A stretch of 64,000 bases of DNA from Fodinibius roseus (GTDB lineage: Bacteria > Bacteroidota > Rhodothermia > Balneolales > Balneolaceae), in the NCBI RefSeq assembly GCF_900129315.1, contig NZ_FQUS01000014.1, positions 1 through 64,000 on the forward strand. The letters are read 5' to 3'. Position numbers and translations under genes: made by a program. Below the pieces are notes generated by a model. That model ran no database searches and was not told where the DNA came from. It saw only the letters and a program-made list of their open reading frames with translations. Of this stretch, positions 44,278 to 53,215 are shown one piece after another; within the stretch, counting starts at the first letter, position 1, and each line of letters starts with the position of its first letter.

Positions 44278-47200
44278 TTAAATATCCAGTTGCACTTTCA
44301 GGGATACGGTCCGGGGCCGCGGGTAAGAGGTATAGTCGATGCCAAGGGACGGAACACCGTCAATACTCTTATCCGTATTAACCTCCGGGTCATAGCCCGT
44401 ATAGCCGGTAAACAGCAGTAAATTCTGCCCGGTAAGTGATACGCGCAACCGGTTTACCGGAGCCATATCCGGAATATTAAAATTATATCCTATCGACAAA
44501 TTAGCTAAGCGCAGATAATCCCCATCCTCAAGAAACCGGGTGGATACCTCACCGAAATTAGCCGAGGATTCAGCACTTTCGGCTACTTCAGAAGTCACAT
44601 TCCGGCCATTTCTCAAGTTGCCTTTCAGAAAAATAGCATTTGCGGTATTGTTATAGACCTGGAAACCGAGCGAAGCACTCCAAAACATGCTCATGCTCCA
44701 CCGCCCGAAATTAAAATTATTGGTCAGCCCCAAATTGTAGTCCGGCAGAGGATCTCCCTGGAAATCAAGTGCTGCTGAATTCGCATACTCGGCAAAGCCA
44801 TTTTCGTCATATCCTTCAAATTCACGCATGTAGAATGAAAACAGCGGCTGATCTTCAGCAATACGCTGAGCATATGCCCCCGACAGACCCTGACCGTGAA
44901 TTTCACCGGTATTCACATAAGTACCCAGGTCTTTTACTTCGTTATAGATATAGCTCATGTTATACTGCAGCTGCCAGGAAAAGGCCGGTTTTTCTATCAC
45001 ATAGGCATCGAGCGACAGTTCCAGTCCTGTATTCAGGACGGTTCCGTCCAGATTGACCCATTGTGATTCCACCGCAGCAGGCTGGGCAAAATTGCGCAAA
45101 AATATCAGGTTTGTGGTCTGCTTATTGAAATAATCAACGGAACCGTTAATTCTGCCTTCATTAATCCCGAAATCAATGCCGGCACTCAGCTGTTTTGTTT
45201 CTTCCCACTGGATATCCGGGTTGGGATTATTGACCTGAACCAGGGAGCCATCCGATTGCACTTCAAATCGGGCCAATGAGGCACCGCCGGGATATTCCTG
45301 GTTGCCGGTAATCCCGTATCCTACCCGGAATTTCAGGTTGGTAAGTGTTGAACTCAGACCGGAACCGGTGTAAAAATTCTCTTCCGATATTCTCCATCCG
45401 ACAGAGCCCGACGGGAAATACCCGTACTTGTTATTTTCCCCGAATTTCGTGGAACCATCCATTCTGAAACTGGCATTGAAGAGGTATCGGTCATCATAGT
45501 TCAGCGTTGTTCTCCCAAAAAACGACTGTAATTCTTCTACATTCCGGAATGAAGAAGCCGTAAATGCCTTGTTATCATCATTATTTACCCCATCAACATT
45601 ATCGACAAGCGATATTTCATCTGTCACAAAATATTCGGCCTGCAGCCAATCTCCACGATCCTCAAACTCCTGGTATGAAAAACCAGCCAGTAAATCCAAC
45701 ATAGCCTCTTCAGATAAAGAAAATTCACTGTTGAGGGTATGCTCTATGACCGTACTGTTATTGTAAAGATTATCTACGACGGCACGGCCATTGCTTCGGC
45801 CCGTTTCGGGATCATATCCAAGATCAGGAAACCATAAACGCGGCTCGATACCCGTTCGGCGGACCGCTTCGGAATTATCAAATGAGACATCCAGGTTATA
45901 GGTTAACCAATCTGCAATATTATATGTTGCTCCGATGCTGGCCAACAGGCGCGTTGTATTAGCCTTGTCATTGATATAATCCAACATCGCAACGGGATTT
46001 CTAAAATCAGAGCTCTGGGTATAGTCTCCATTTTCATCAAATACCGGTCGTGTGGGATTCGCCTGCAGGGCCGCGCCGATCAAGTCCCCTTCAAAACCGG
46101 CATTCCGGGTCACCGGAGCATAGGTATCATTTAACCGGGAAGCTACCAAATTGAGACTCAGCTGTATCTTCTCGTCCAGTAACTTATGACTGGCGTTAAG
46201 TCTTCCGGTCAAACGCTCTAACCCTGAGGACTCCACAAGACCTTCCTGATCCATATATCCCATGGAAAGTCGGTAATTGGTCGTTTCGTTACCCCCTCCA
46301 TAGCCCAGTGAGTATTCCTGTGTTAACGCATTGCGATAGATCCGATCCTGCCAGTCGGTCGTACTCCCGAAATCAAGCACGCTTGGGTCGGCTCCCGCTT
46401 CCTCAGCCAGTTCGACGTAGTTTTCCGGATCCACGAGATCAATTTTTTTTCGTACGGAACTGATGCTGGTGCTGGCACTGAAATTAAATGTCCCTGTTTC
46501 CCCTGCTTGTCCCGATTTCGTCGTAATAAGGATAACCCCGTTTGACCCTCGGGAACCATAGATTGCAGAAGCGGAAGCATCTTTCAGCACACTCATGCTT
46601 TCAATGTCATCCGGGTTAAGAAAACTAAGCGGATTCCGAGCCGACTGTTCTCCAGCGCCAAAATCACCGCCCCCGGGCGTGGTATTTCCTCCGGCAAGCG
46701 GTACCCCGTCAACCACAATCAGCGGATTGTTTCCACTTCGCACTGAGGAGGTCCCCCGAATCCGGATATTCATCCCGGCCCCGGGTTCCCCGCTTGCAGG
46801 CGTAATTTGGACCCCCGAAGCGCGTCCCTGCAGCAATTGCTCGGGAGAAGTCATAACGCCCTGGTTAAACTCATCCTGGCTTACCGACGAGATGGAGCCC
46901 GTCGCTTCGCCTTCCCGCTGGGTGCCATAACCTATAACGACGACGTCTTCAAGCTCCTGAACATCTGATTTCAGGGCAACGTTGATGGTATTGCGTCCAT
47001 TGACCGGAATTTCTCTTGCAATATAACCGACAAAGGAAAAAACGAGCGTATCCTCTGGTGAAGGGACAGTAAGTGAGTATTCCCCATCGGGATTTGTAGA
47101 TGTGCCCGTGGTTGTGCCCAGAACAGTCACATTCACACCAGGCAAAGGCAATCCGTCAGCGGCATCGGTTACGGTCCCTCTTACTTCTGTCTCCTGTGCA

Positions 47201-47367
47201 TGGAGCTGTTGTATGACACCCAACCCACAAATAATAAAAGCTGCAAGGCACAGCCGGCTAATCCCAGAATAAGCTCCGGAACCGAACAATTGCAGCTTCT
47301 TATTTTTTAAAGCTTTTAGTTTTAAATGTTGTAATATCCTCTTACATAGTATCCCATGTTTAATCAT
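44278..47367 (-). CDS. SusC-type TonB-dependent transporter without STN domain (pair 3)
   Basis: 1029 aa. A long basic N-terminal leader precedes the signal peptide (ISRLCLAAFIICGLGVIQQLHAQ), directly followed by the regulatory domain (VRGTVTDAADGLPLPGVNV), plug with VVVIGYGTQ and VLKDASASAIYGSRGSNGVI, and the barrel ending in VSLKVQLDI. GAAGGGG lies about 6 bp before the ATG, supporting the start. With no STN domain and no FecR or sigma gene, it is probably regulated another way, perhaps by the LacI-type protein at 59 kb. Ligand unknown. Confidence 0.95.
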   Translation of the reverse strand: MIKHGILCKRILQHLKLKALKNKKLQLFGSGAYSGISRLCLAAFIICGLGVIQQLHAQETEVRGTVTDAADGLPLPGVNVTVLGTTTGTSTNPDGEYSLTVPSPEDTLVFSFVGYIAREIPVNGRNTINVALKSDVQELEDVVVIGYGTQREGEATGSISSVSQDEFNQGVMTSPEQLLQGRASGVQITPASGEPGAGMNIRIRGTSSVRSGNNPLIVVDGVPLAGGNTTPGGGDFGAGEQSARNPLSFLNPDDIESMSVLKDASASAIYGSRGSNGVILITTKSGQAGETGTFNFSASTSISSVRKKIDLVDPENYVELAEEAGADPSVLDFGSTTDWQDRIYRNALTQEYSLGYGGGNETTNYRLSMGYMDQEGLVESSGLERLTGRLNASHKLLDEKIQLSLNLVASRLNDTYAPVTRNAGFEGDLIGAALQANPTRPVFDENGDYTQSSDFRNPVAMLDYINDKANTTRLLASIGATYNIADWLTYNLDVSFDNSEAVRRTGIEPRLWFPDLGYDPETGRSNGRAVVDNLYNNSTVIEHTLNSEFSLSEEAMLDLLAGFSYQEFEDRGDWLQAEYFVTDEISLVDNVDGVNNDDNKAFTASSFRNVEELQSFFGRTTLNYDDRYLFNASFRMDGSTKFGENNKYGYFPSGSVGWRISEENFYTGSGLSSTLTNLKFRVGYGITGNQEYPGGASLARFEVQSDGSLVQVNNPNPDIQWEETKQLSAGIDFGINEGRINGSVDYFNKQTTNLIFLRNFAQPAAVESQWVNLDGTVLNTGLELSLDAYVIEKPAFSWQLQYNMSYIYNEVKDLGTYVNTGEIHGQGLSGAYAQRIAEDQPLFSFYMREFEGYDENGFAEYANSAALDFQGDPLPDYNLGLTNNFNFGRWSMSMFWSASLGFQVYNNTANAIFLKGNLRNGRNVTSEVAESAESSANFGEVSTRFLEDGDYLRLANLSIGYNFNIPDMAPVNRLRVSLTGQNLLLFTGYTGYDPEVNTDKSIDGVPSLGIDYTSYPRPRTVSLKVQLDI

Positions 47368-47469
47368 GTCAATCCCCTTCTAATTTTAGTTTTTGACCTA
47401 TATTGAATTCACTGCCTCCCGGCTCTGAATTTAGTCACTTTCATTACTTTTGTTTGTTATTCAGTAATA

Positions 47470-47602
47470 GAAGTCTTTGAAAACCAGGAATTTTGTTCAA
47501 GGCCGGAGGGAGGTTGGAATCGCAGTATATAGGCCATATGGGAGAATTTCAACCTACCGATAACGCCGGCATCGGCCAAAAGAACAGTTTTGCAAAGTCT
47601 TC
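47470..47602 (-). repeat. Long-hairpin intergenic repeat, copy 5
   Basis: 133 bp: GAAGTCTTTGAAAACCAGG at the left end and GTTTTGCAAAGTCTTC at the right. Inner arms GGTTGGAATCGCAG and GAGAATTTCAACC flank a TATATAGGCCATATG centre. It ends 103 bp upstream of the SusC 3 start codon, so it lies in a promoter or leader region. Confidence 0.82.
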
Positions 47603-47610
47603 CAATGATG

Positions 47611-47817
47611 TTATCCCTGTATTAAATTATTTAATCTTTTATTCAAAGAAGCAAGTTTTTTAGCGTAAATGGAATTTTTTGCTACAAAAAAGGTTCTATC
47701 CTGAGGCATTGTAGCTACAATAGCATACCCATATCTATTTACTGTTACTAAAATTATCAGCGTGAGTTCCACATCCTTAACCCGAAGAATCCCCTGCAAA
47801 ACCGTGTTTTTGGCCAA
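47611..47817 (-). CDS. Doubtful 68-codon ORF between two hairpin repeats
   Basis: The first codons (MAKNTVLQG) are read from the end of repeat copy 6, so the start is not independent evidence of a gene. The remainder (VNRYGYAIVATMPQDRTFF...LASLNKRLNNLIQG) has a plausible protein-like composition and could be the tail of a degraded gene. No family recognised. It may equally be non-coding. Confidence 0.2.
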   Translation of the reverse strand: MAKNTVLQGILRVKDVELTLIILVTVNRYGYAIVATMPQDRTFFVAKNSIYAKKLASLNKRLNNLIQG

Positions 47818-47928
47818 TCGCTGAATTTTACGATTTCAACATCCTCATATATCGTCGATGTATACACCAAGGTTTAGAAATTCCTCAGGCTTTCGTATTG
47901 ATTCAAAACCTCTGTTTTTTAAAGCCTC
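47784..47928 (+). repeat. Long-hairpin intergenic repeat, copy 6
   Basis: About 145 bp. Left part CTGCAAAACCGTGTTTTTGGCCAA (split: CTGCAAAACC, then TTTTTGGCCAATCGC), right part CTGTTTTTTAAAGCCTC. Inner arms GATTTCAACATCCTCA and AAGGTTTAGAAATTCCTCAGG pair imperfectly. It begins 10 bp after the stop of the blue-copper protein gene in the direction of transcription. Confidence 0.75.
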
Positions 47929-47937
47929 ATGTAACCT

Positions 47938-49998
47938 TTATTTCCCCTGGATGACGGTCATAATACCCTGCATTGTCTGCCAATGTCCCGGGAAGGTACA
48001 GACATAGGGATATTCACCGGTCGTTTCGGGAGCGGTGAAATAGATCGATTCCGATTCCCCGGCTGCAAGCAAGCTTGTAAAGAACAGCACATTATCGGAT
48101 GCGGGAACATATCCCCTGTCGGGTCCCTTAAGTCCCATATTCAGGGCTTTTTGAGCAACTGTTTCCAGAGAATCCGGCCTGACCACCAGGAGGTTATGCA
48201 ACAGGTCCGTGGGATTGTTCACGGTGAGTCGCACCCTGCTTCCCGCCTGTACTTCAAAACCCGTGACATCAAACTCCATGTCCGAAGTGGCCTCTATGGT
48301 GATCACTTCATCAGGGCCCCCGGTCCAGGATTCAGGCAACTCCGTCTGATGCTTGTGCCCTTCCCCGGCAAATGGGTTATCTTTCCCGGGTACTTCGGAA
48401 GGAGGATCTGTCGCCGTTTCCACCCCGTCCACTGCCAGTGAGTCGCCCTCCGGAATATTATTGAGCGTATAATAACCAACGGCGTGTAACAGCGGATATG
48501 CTGTTTCCTGCTGTCTGACTCCCCCTGCCTTGATTTCGTGGACATAACCTTCCCGCAGTCCCTCCACCACCAGGCGAGCCGACAACCCGTCTTCGGCGAC
48601 TTCAACATGGGTTACCTGCGCTGGTTCCCGGTTGAGGATATCACTGCCGTACCTCGAATGATAATGATAGGTAAAACCGGTAATCTCATACGAAGCAGGA
48701 TCACGGGCCGAACTTCGTTCGACCGGCTTTGTGAATGTCAGCTCAAACCCATCAGGCCTGGCATGGACTTCTTTAATCTCAAAGGGCACCTCGCCCTTCC
48801 AAATGAGTTGTTGCAGTCCGTAGGGCTCTTCTCCGGTTGAGGCCCATCCCCGGCTGGTCATGCCTACCAGCATCGAGTGGGCCTGCCCCCATTTCATCCG
48901 AAATACGCCTGACTCAAATCCATCTCTGAATGGAAATGCCACTCCCTGGTACTCCCCCTTAACCTTCTCATGGAAGACCCGCATCACCTTGCTTTGTCCC
49001 TGGTCCCCCACAAAAAGTTGTCCCTCAAACGGGCCGAATCCGCCGCCGGTCGTATCCGCAAGTATGCCGGAGGTGGAAATGCCCATCACACCGTGAGGAA
49101 ACCATACGGAGGGTACTTTCAACTCCGGGACCTCCCGGGCGATTTCATGCATCGGTCTGCCGCTGTCGGGAATATCTTCCGGGGTCAATGAGATGGGTGA
49201 TCCGGGCAGGCCGGACCAGCGCAATCCTTCGGGATTCCCTGCAAAATCACCCTTTTCCAGGTGCGTAAGATTACCGGAACCTACCCATCCCCCCTGGTTT
49301 TCGGCATAAAACAGGTCTCCGCTGGCATTATAGGCGAATGCCGCCGGTGATCGCAGTCCACTCGCCAGGGGTTCAACCTCCCCGTCGGCCGAAACCCGGA
49401 GCATCCAGCCGTCCCATTCGGATAAACTGGCGCCGTGCCCGATCCAGGCCAGGTTCACCGTTACCAGCATGTCTCCGGAAGGTGTAAAAAGCGGACCGTA
49501 AAAATATTCGTGATAGTTCCCCGAAACCGGCCGTATAAACACGGTTTTATAGTCGTCAGCACGTCCGTCCCCATCGCTATCGGTCAGGCGGGTAATTTCG
49601 GTACGCTGGGTTACGTATACAGCATCATTCCTGTACGAAAGTCCCAGGGGCTCATGCAATCCTTCAGCAAAGAGATGATACTCCGGGGAATTCCCATTTT
49701 CAAGGGCAGGATTTTCAATAAACCAGACTTCGCCGCGTCGGGTACACACCGCGAGGCGCCCGCCGGGTAAAATATCCATCCCTCCAACTTCGAGAACGAT
49801 GTCCCCGGGAATCGGTATATCCACGATCTCGTAATAATCCGACTCCGCGGGAAAAGACGATTGGGCCGGTCCCGCTACGGGAGACAAAAGAATGATGGTC
49901 AGCAGGCTCAGAAGAGCCTTCAAACCCACATGCATGGGCGGGCTGGGATCTCCTCCCCGGACGTTATCCGATTCCAAAAAGTTTGGTGTTTTACTCAT
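47938..49998 (-). CDS. Secreted propeller protein with C-terminal blue-copper (cupredoxin) domain
   Basis: 686 aa, exported (hydrophobic LKALLSLLTIILLSPVAGPAQ at about 27-47; a later ATG at residue 22 may be the true start). Residues about 55-400 form a propeller like that of the membrane-bound dehydrogenase family (PGGRLAVCTRRGEVWFIENP, GLHEPLGLSYRND, DSDGDGRADDYKTVF). A linker follows, then a type-1 copper domain at about 560-686 with ligands His601, Cys667 (VCTFPGHW), His672 and Met676. It could oxidise a substrate or carry electrons for a neighbouring dehydrogenase. Located after the DUF1080-PA14 gene on the same strand. Confidence 0.88.
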   Translation of the reverse strand: MSKTPNFLESDNVRGGDPSPPMHVGLKALLSLLTIILLSPVAGPAQSSFPAESDYYEIVDIPIPGDIVLEVGGMDILPGGRLAVCTRRGEVWFIENPALENGNSPEYHLFAEGLHEPLGLSYRNDAVYVTQRTEITRLTDSDGDGRADDYKTVFIRPVSGNYHEYFYGPLFTPSGDMLVTVNLAWIGHGASLSEWDGWMLRVSADGEVEPLASGLRSPAAFAYNASGDLFYAENQGGWVGSGNLTHLEKGDFAGNPEGLRWSGLPGSPISLTPEDIPDSGRPMHEIAREVPELKVPSVWFPHGVMGISTSGILADTTGGGFGPFEGQLFVGDQGQSKVMRVFHEKVKGEYQGVAFPFRDGFESGVFRMKWGQAHSMLVGMTSRGWASTGEEPYGLQQLIWKGEVPFEIKEVHARPDGFELTFTKPVERSSARDPASYEITGFTYHYHSRYGSDILNREPAQVTHVEVAEDGLSARLVVEGLREGYVHEIKAGGVRQQETAYPLLHAVGYYTLNNIPEGDSLAVDGVETATDPPSEVPGKDNPFAGEGHKHQTELPESWTGGPDEVITIEATSDMEFDVTGFEVQAGSRVRLTVNNPTDLLHNLLVVRPDSLETVAQKALNMGLKGPDRGYVPASDNVLFFTSLLAAGESESIYFTAPETTGEYPYVCTFPGHWQTMQGIMTVIQGK

Positions 49999-50209
49999 GA
50001 TGTTCTGTCACTTTCGGGAATATATATTGAAGATTGTAGATGTAATCCCTCCGTTACCTTGTACATGACGATATCGGCCGGCACATCTTCTGATAAGGAA
50101 ATCTGTAGAAAAAGTCATCCAGATAACAACTGCTGGCATTTTTTTGAACCAGATATCGCTCATAATGCTCGGAATTATTGTTATACCGTTAAGCAGCGGC
50201 TATTTTCAC

Positions 50210-52138
50210 TCACCAAATAATAGCGTATTCTACCCTTGCAGCCGGTGACTTGGTCAGCACCGGTATACGCAGATCCTGTCCTTTTCCCGTTTTAACGATC
50301 CGGGGCCTCCCTCCCCCTGCATCGATTATATCGAGGTAAAAAGTCCGGTCATCGACAACATATTCGCCCGCCTCATCCTGGATAATCTCCTCTCCGGACG
50401 CCAGATGAAGCCAGAAACCGTTTCGGGACTCATTTGCCTCGACATGCACAGTGCGTACCAGCCGGCGATCCTCAGCAAATCCTTCAAAGGAATCCTCTAT
50501 GCGCACGCCATCCAGCATGTACCGGAAAACAGGCCGGCCATCTTCCGAAATCCGGTAGCCTTCCACCCTCAGCTGGTCCCACGACAGGGAATCCGGCCAC
50601 TCCGCGGTAGCGGTGGGTAGCCTGGCGGCAACCGGCCGTCCGTCAAACGAAAAAGCAGGTCCCGCCGGGCGGGCAGTCTGGGACTCCCCCCGGTTGATCC
50701 ACATTTCTTTGGCATTCAGGAAGGAACCGTTCCAGGCCTGCAGCAGGGCTACCTGTCCCATATCGTAGCTGTAGTGGATCTTATTCGGAGCGCCTACATT
50801 GACCACATGCGTTCGCTTGGTATCGTCGTGCATAGCAAATGAACGAAGCACTTTCACACGATCTCCCGCCTCTACCATCAGGTCGGGTAGAGGACCCCCG
50901 CCCCCGGGGACAGAAGCGGCGGCATGGAGCTTTTGATAGCGCAGCCGCGGTCCCTCCGCGAAAAGCGCAAGCCCCCGATACCAGTCATTGTGATGATCAA
51001 TATACTCCAGAGTGAAGTCATGACGACCGCTTTCCAGCTCTACGGTTTCAGAGACCGGTTCATGCATCCGGTAAAAACGATCCTGCTCAAAAATGATATT
51101 GTCCCCCACCACCAACCGTATTTTCCCGGCATTCCGCAGCTTGAACAGGTAAGTGCCGCTGTTGGGCGCCTCGAACGTGCCGTCATATCGCAGGGCATAG
51201 CGGTCGCCTTTGTCCACAACACTGCCAGAAAGAGAATCCACCGTGCCCGATTCCGTCACATCCAGCGTATCGAATTCCGGCAACTGATCAAATGATTTGT
51301 CGTAATAGGTATAACGGAGATCATACAGGCCGATACTGTCTTTGTCGTATTTTTTATAGCTGATATTGCGAACGGCAACGGGACCCTGGTCACCCTGAAT
51401 CACCAGTGGCCCCTCAGGCTGCTCATTATTGAAGGGCGCCGCCCTGGTGGGACCCTCGACCTCTATCCCCTCCTGAACCAACACGCCATTAATCCATACC
51501 TCTTCAAATTCAGCGTTGGCAATCTTTTCGTTCTGTTCATTAAACGCAGGCGCCTTAAACAAAATCTTTGCATGCTGCCAGAGTCCCGGTGCTCTCGCAA
51601 CATTCATGCGCGGCGCATGGCCTTCATATCCTTTTTTTCCCGGCGTACTGTCTTGACCTACTTGCGGGTAAACACTCCCGAGACCGGGATACCCGGTATT
51701 TTCTACGCCCCAGCTGTCAGCAAGCTGAACTTCGTACCTCCCCATGAGAAAGAGCCCCGAATCGGATCCCCCCGGCATCAGAAAATCAACTTCCAGCTCA
51801 AGATCTCCGTGGGTCCATTTCGTAATAAGATGATCTTTAGCTTCCCCGGACGGAATATTTACCAGCGTACCCCTGCCATCAATGCTTTGCAGGTTATGTA
51901 CCTGCCTTCGGTTACTCTCTATATCACCGGCGATCGTCCAGTTCCCCCCGACTGAATGAAAAGCATCCAGGCTGTTAAGCGAAAGGGAATCCATGGGAAG
52001 TGTCTCTGCCGCTTGTTCCCGGCATTCTCCCTCCACGTCCCCGGAGCAGCTTTGCAGCAAGAGCACAACCAACGCAATCCCCATCGCCGGGAACCACTTA
52101 TTGAAATTAAAAACCCTGTGAACGTTTGAACAGATCAT
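50210..52138 (-). CDS. DUF1080-PA14 multidomain lipoprotein (3-keto-glycoside hydrolase-like, copy 3)
   Basis: I place the start at the ATG at 52138 (642 aa), which gives a lipoprotein signal (FPAMGIALVVLLLQSC). The open frame extends 66 codons further to 52336, but those are read through hairpin repeat copy 7 and have no signal character. Domains: DUF1080 at about 45-255 (WTHGDLELEVDFLMPGGSDSGLFL, YEVQLADSWG, EFEEVWINGVLV), PA14 at about 270-400 (LRYDGTFEAPNSGTYLFKL ... RLVVGD), then a C-terminal region of about 240 aa seen with propeller/haem proteins in related phyla. It probably binds and cleaves an oxidised glycan. Confidence 0.85.
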   Translation of the reverse strand: MICSNVHRVFNFNKWFPAMGIALVVLLLQSCSGDVEGECREQAAETLPMDSLSLNSLDAFHSVGGNWTIAGDIESNRRQVHNLQSIDGRGTLVNIPSGEAKDHLITKWTHGDLELEVDFLMPGGSDSGLFLMGRYEVQLADSWGVENTGYPGLGSVYPQVGQDSTPGKKGYEGHAPRMNVARAPGLWQHAKILFKAPAFNEQNEKIANAEFEEVWINGVLVQEGIEVEGPTRAAPFNNEQPEGPLVIQGDQGPVAVRNISYKKYDKDSIGLYDLRYTYYDKSFDQLPEFDTLDVTESGTVDSLSGSVVDKGDRYALRYDGTFEAPNSGTYLFKLRNAGKIRLVVGDNIIFEQDRFYRMHEPVSETVELESGRHDFTLEYIDHHNDWYRGLALFAEGPRLRYQKLHAAASVPGGGGPLPDLMVEAGDRVKVLRSFAMHDDTKRTHVVNVGAPNKIHYSYDMGQVALLQAWNGSFLNAKEMWINRGESQTARPAGPAFSFDGRPVAARLPTATAEWPDSLSWDQLRVEGYRISEDGRPVFRYMLDGVRIEDSFEGFAEDRRLVRTVHVEANESRNGFWLHLASGEEIIQDEAGEYVVDDRTFYLDIIDAGGGRPRIVKTGKGQDLRIPVLTKSPAARVEYAIIW

Positions 52139-52204
52139 AACTCTGTTATTCTCTATATATAAAAAAGTAAACCTATTGTAATAATTTAACTCCTGATGTT
52201 TAAT

Positions 52205-52343
52205 GAAGTCGCTGCAAAACCGTGTTTTTGGCCAATAACTGCATTTTCGCGCATTCAACATCCTCACTCCTGCCTTATAAGCTACGGGTTTGGAATTCGT
52301 TCCGGGTTGATACTGATTAAATTCCTGGTTTTTCAAAGGCTTC
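52205..52343 (+). repeat. Long-hairpin intergenic repeat, copy 7
   Basis: 139 bp: GAAGTCGCTGCAAAACC at the left, GGTTTTTCAAAGGCTTC at the right. Inner arms GCGCATTCAACATCCTCA and GGGTTTGGAATTCGTTCCGGG. It begins 15 bp after the stop of the RnfD-like gene and ends 67 bp before the next start codon. Confidence 0.82.
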
Positions 52344-52357
52344 TATACTACTTTTGT

Positions 52358-53215
52358 TCAGGACGAAACTGAAGCGTTGGAAACGTTCGCGCCATCCCCT
52401 GCTCCCCCGGTATTGTTCCGGTCATCCCACCACAATTCCAGCATCATGGCAAGCGGGCCCACAATAAACAGGGCGTAAAAAGGAGCATATACGGCTTCAT
52501 TAAGGCGTAAAATCATTTCCACAAAGGCTACCAGGATAATCACCACATATTGTCCCCACCTCCGGTGAACCGTTGTTTTGGGATCCGTAATCATAAAGAA
52601 TGTAAACAGCTGGTACATCGGTCCCGTTATAGGGGCAACCTCAGCGAGATACGGATCGCCGGAAATCCAGCTTCGGACAAGAGCAAAGGCGAGAAAAGAG
52701 ATTACATAGGTGGCACAGATATGAAAACGTCGAAGCCGGTAGATAGAAATGGAGCCGACGATCCAGATAACAAGCATGGCCCACATATTGTTGCCCCACT
52801 GGATACTCAACACCGCCACGCTCTGGGGGGCCAGCAGGAGCATCATCACCACCCCGAAGTTGGAAGGATTCCAGATGTGCTGATCTTTAAACCGGAGCAC
52901 ATACTTCGAAGCGATAGAAATGGCCGCACATAGCGCAAAAGGCCAGAGCTGTGGAGAGCGGATGAGAATCCCCACGCTGATCCCCGATATATAGGCACTG
53001 GAAAGATCGCGCCAGGTACCCACAATCAGCCGGTGCAACATCAGCTCCGTGGCAAAGCTCGCCACAATAGCCGTGATCAGCTTGGGATAACTTTCCAGGA
53101 TACCGAATGAAAGATGAGCTGCCAGCAGAATACCGGTAATCAATAACGGAGGCGTGTACTTATGGCTGTAGTTTACCCCTCCCAGCTTAGCGCTCATCGA
53201 ACCCATCCTGTTCAT
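52358..53215 (-). CDS. Solitary RnfD/NqrB-like inner-membrane protein
   Basis: 285 aa with about 8-10 membrane spans. WNPSNFGVVMMLLLAP and FFMITDPKTTVHRRWGQ are recognisable motifs of the NqrB/RnfD family, whose members carry flavin within Na+/H+-coupled electron-transfer complexes. No other rnf or nqr gene is in the window, so it is not part of a normal Rnf complex. Its ATG overlaps the TGA of the upstream FG-GAP gene (ATGA, 53212-53215), so the two proteins are translated together and probably work together. Confidence 0.88.
   Translation of the reverse strand: MNRMGSMSAKLGGVNYSHKYTPPLLITGILLAAHLSFGILESYPKLITAIVASFATELMLHRLIVGTWRDLSSAYISGISVGILIRSPQLWPFALCAAISIASKYVLRFKDQHIWNPSNFGVVMMLLLAPQSVAVLSIQWGNNMWAMLVIWIVGSISIYRLRRFHICATYVISFLAFALVRSWISGDPYLAEVAPITGPMYQLFTFFMITDPKTTVHRRWGQYVVIILVAFVEMILRLNEAVYAPFYALFIVGPLAMMLELWWDDRNNTGGAGDGANVSNASVSS

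Larger units (their letters stand above)
47368..47937. other. Intergenic region holding two hairpin repeats in inverted arrangement
   Basis: 570 bp upstream of SusC 3. It contains repeat copies 5 (47470-47602) and 6 (47784-47928), placed with the same kind of end facing inward across 181 bp. That central piece holds an open frame listed separately. The promoter for SusC-SusD 3 must lie in or beside copy 5; I could not fix it. Confidence 0.5.

Noticed and set aside
52139-52336. 66-codon N-terminal extension of the DUF1080-PA14 gene
   Set aside because: It is the translation of hairpin repeat copy 7 and its flank; the ATG at 52138 gives a proper lipoprotein signal.
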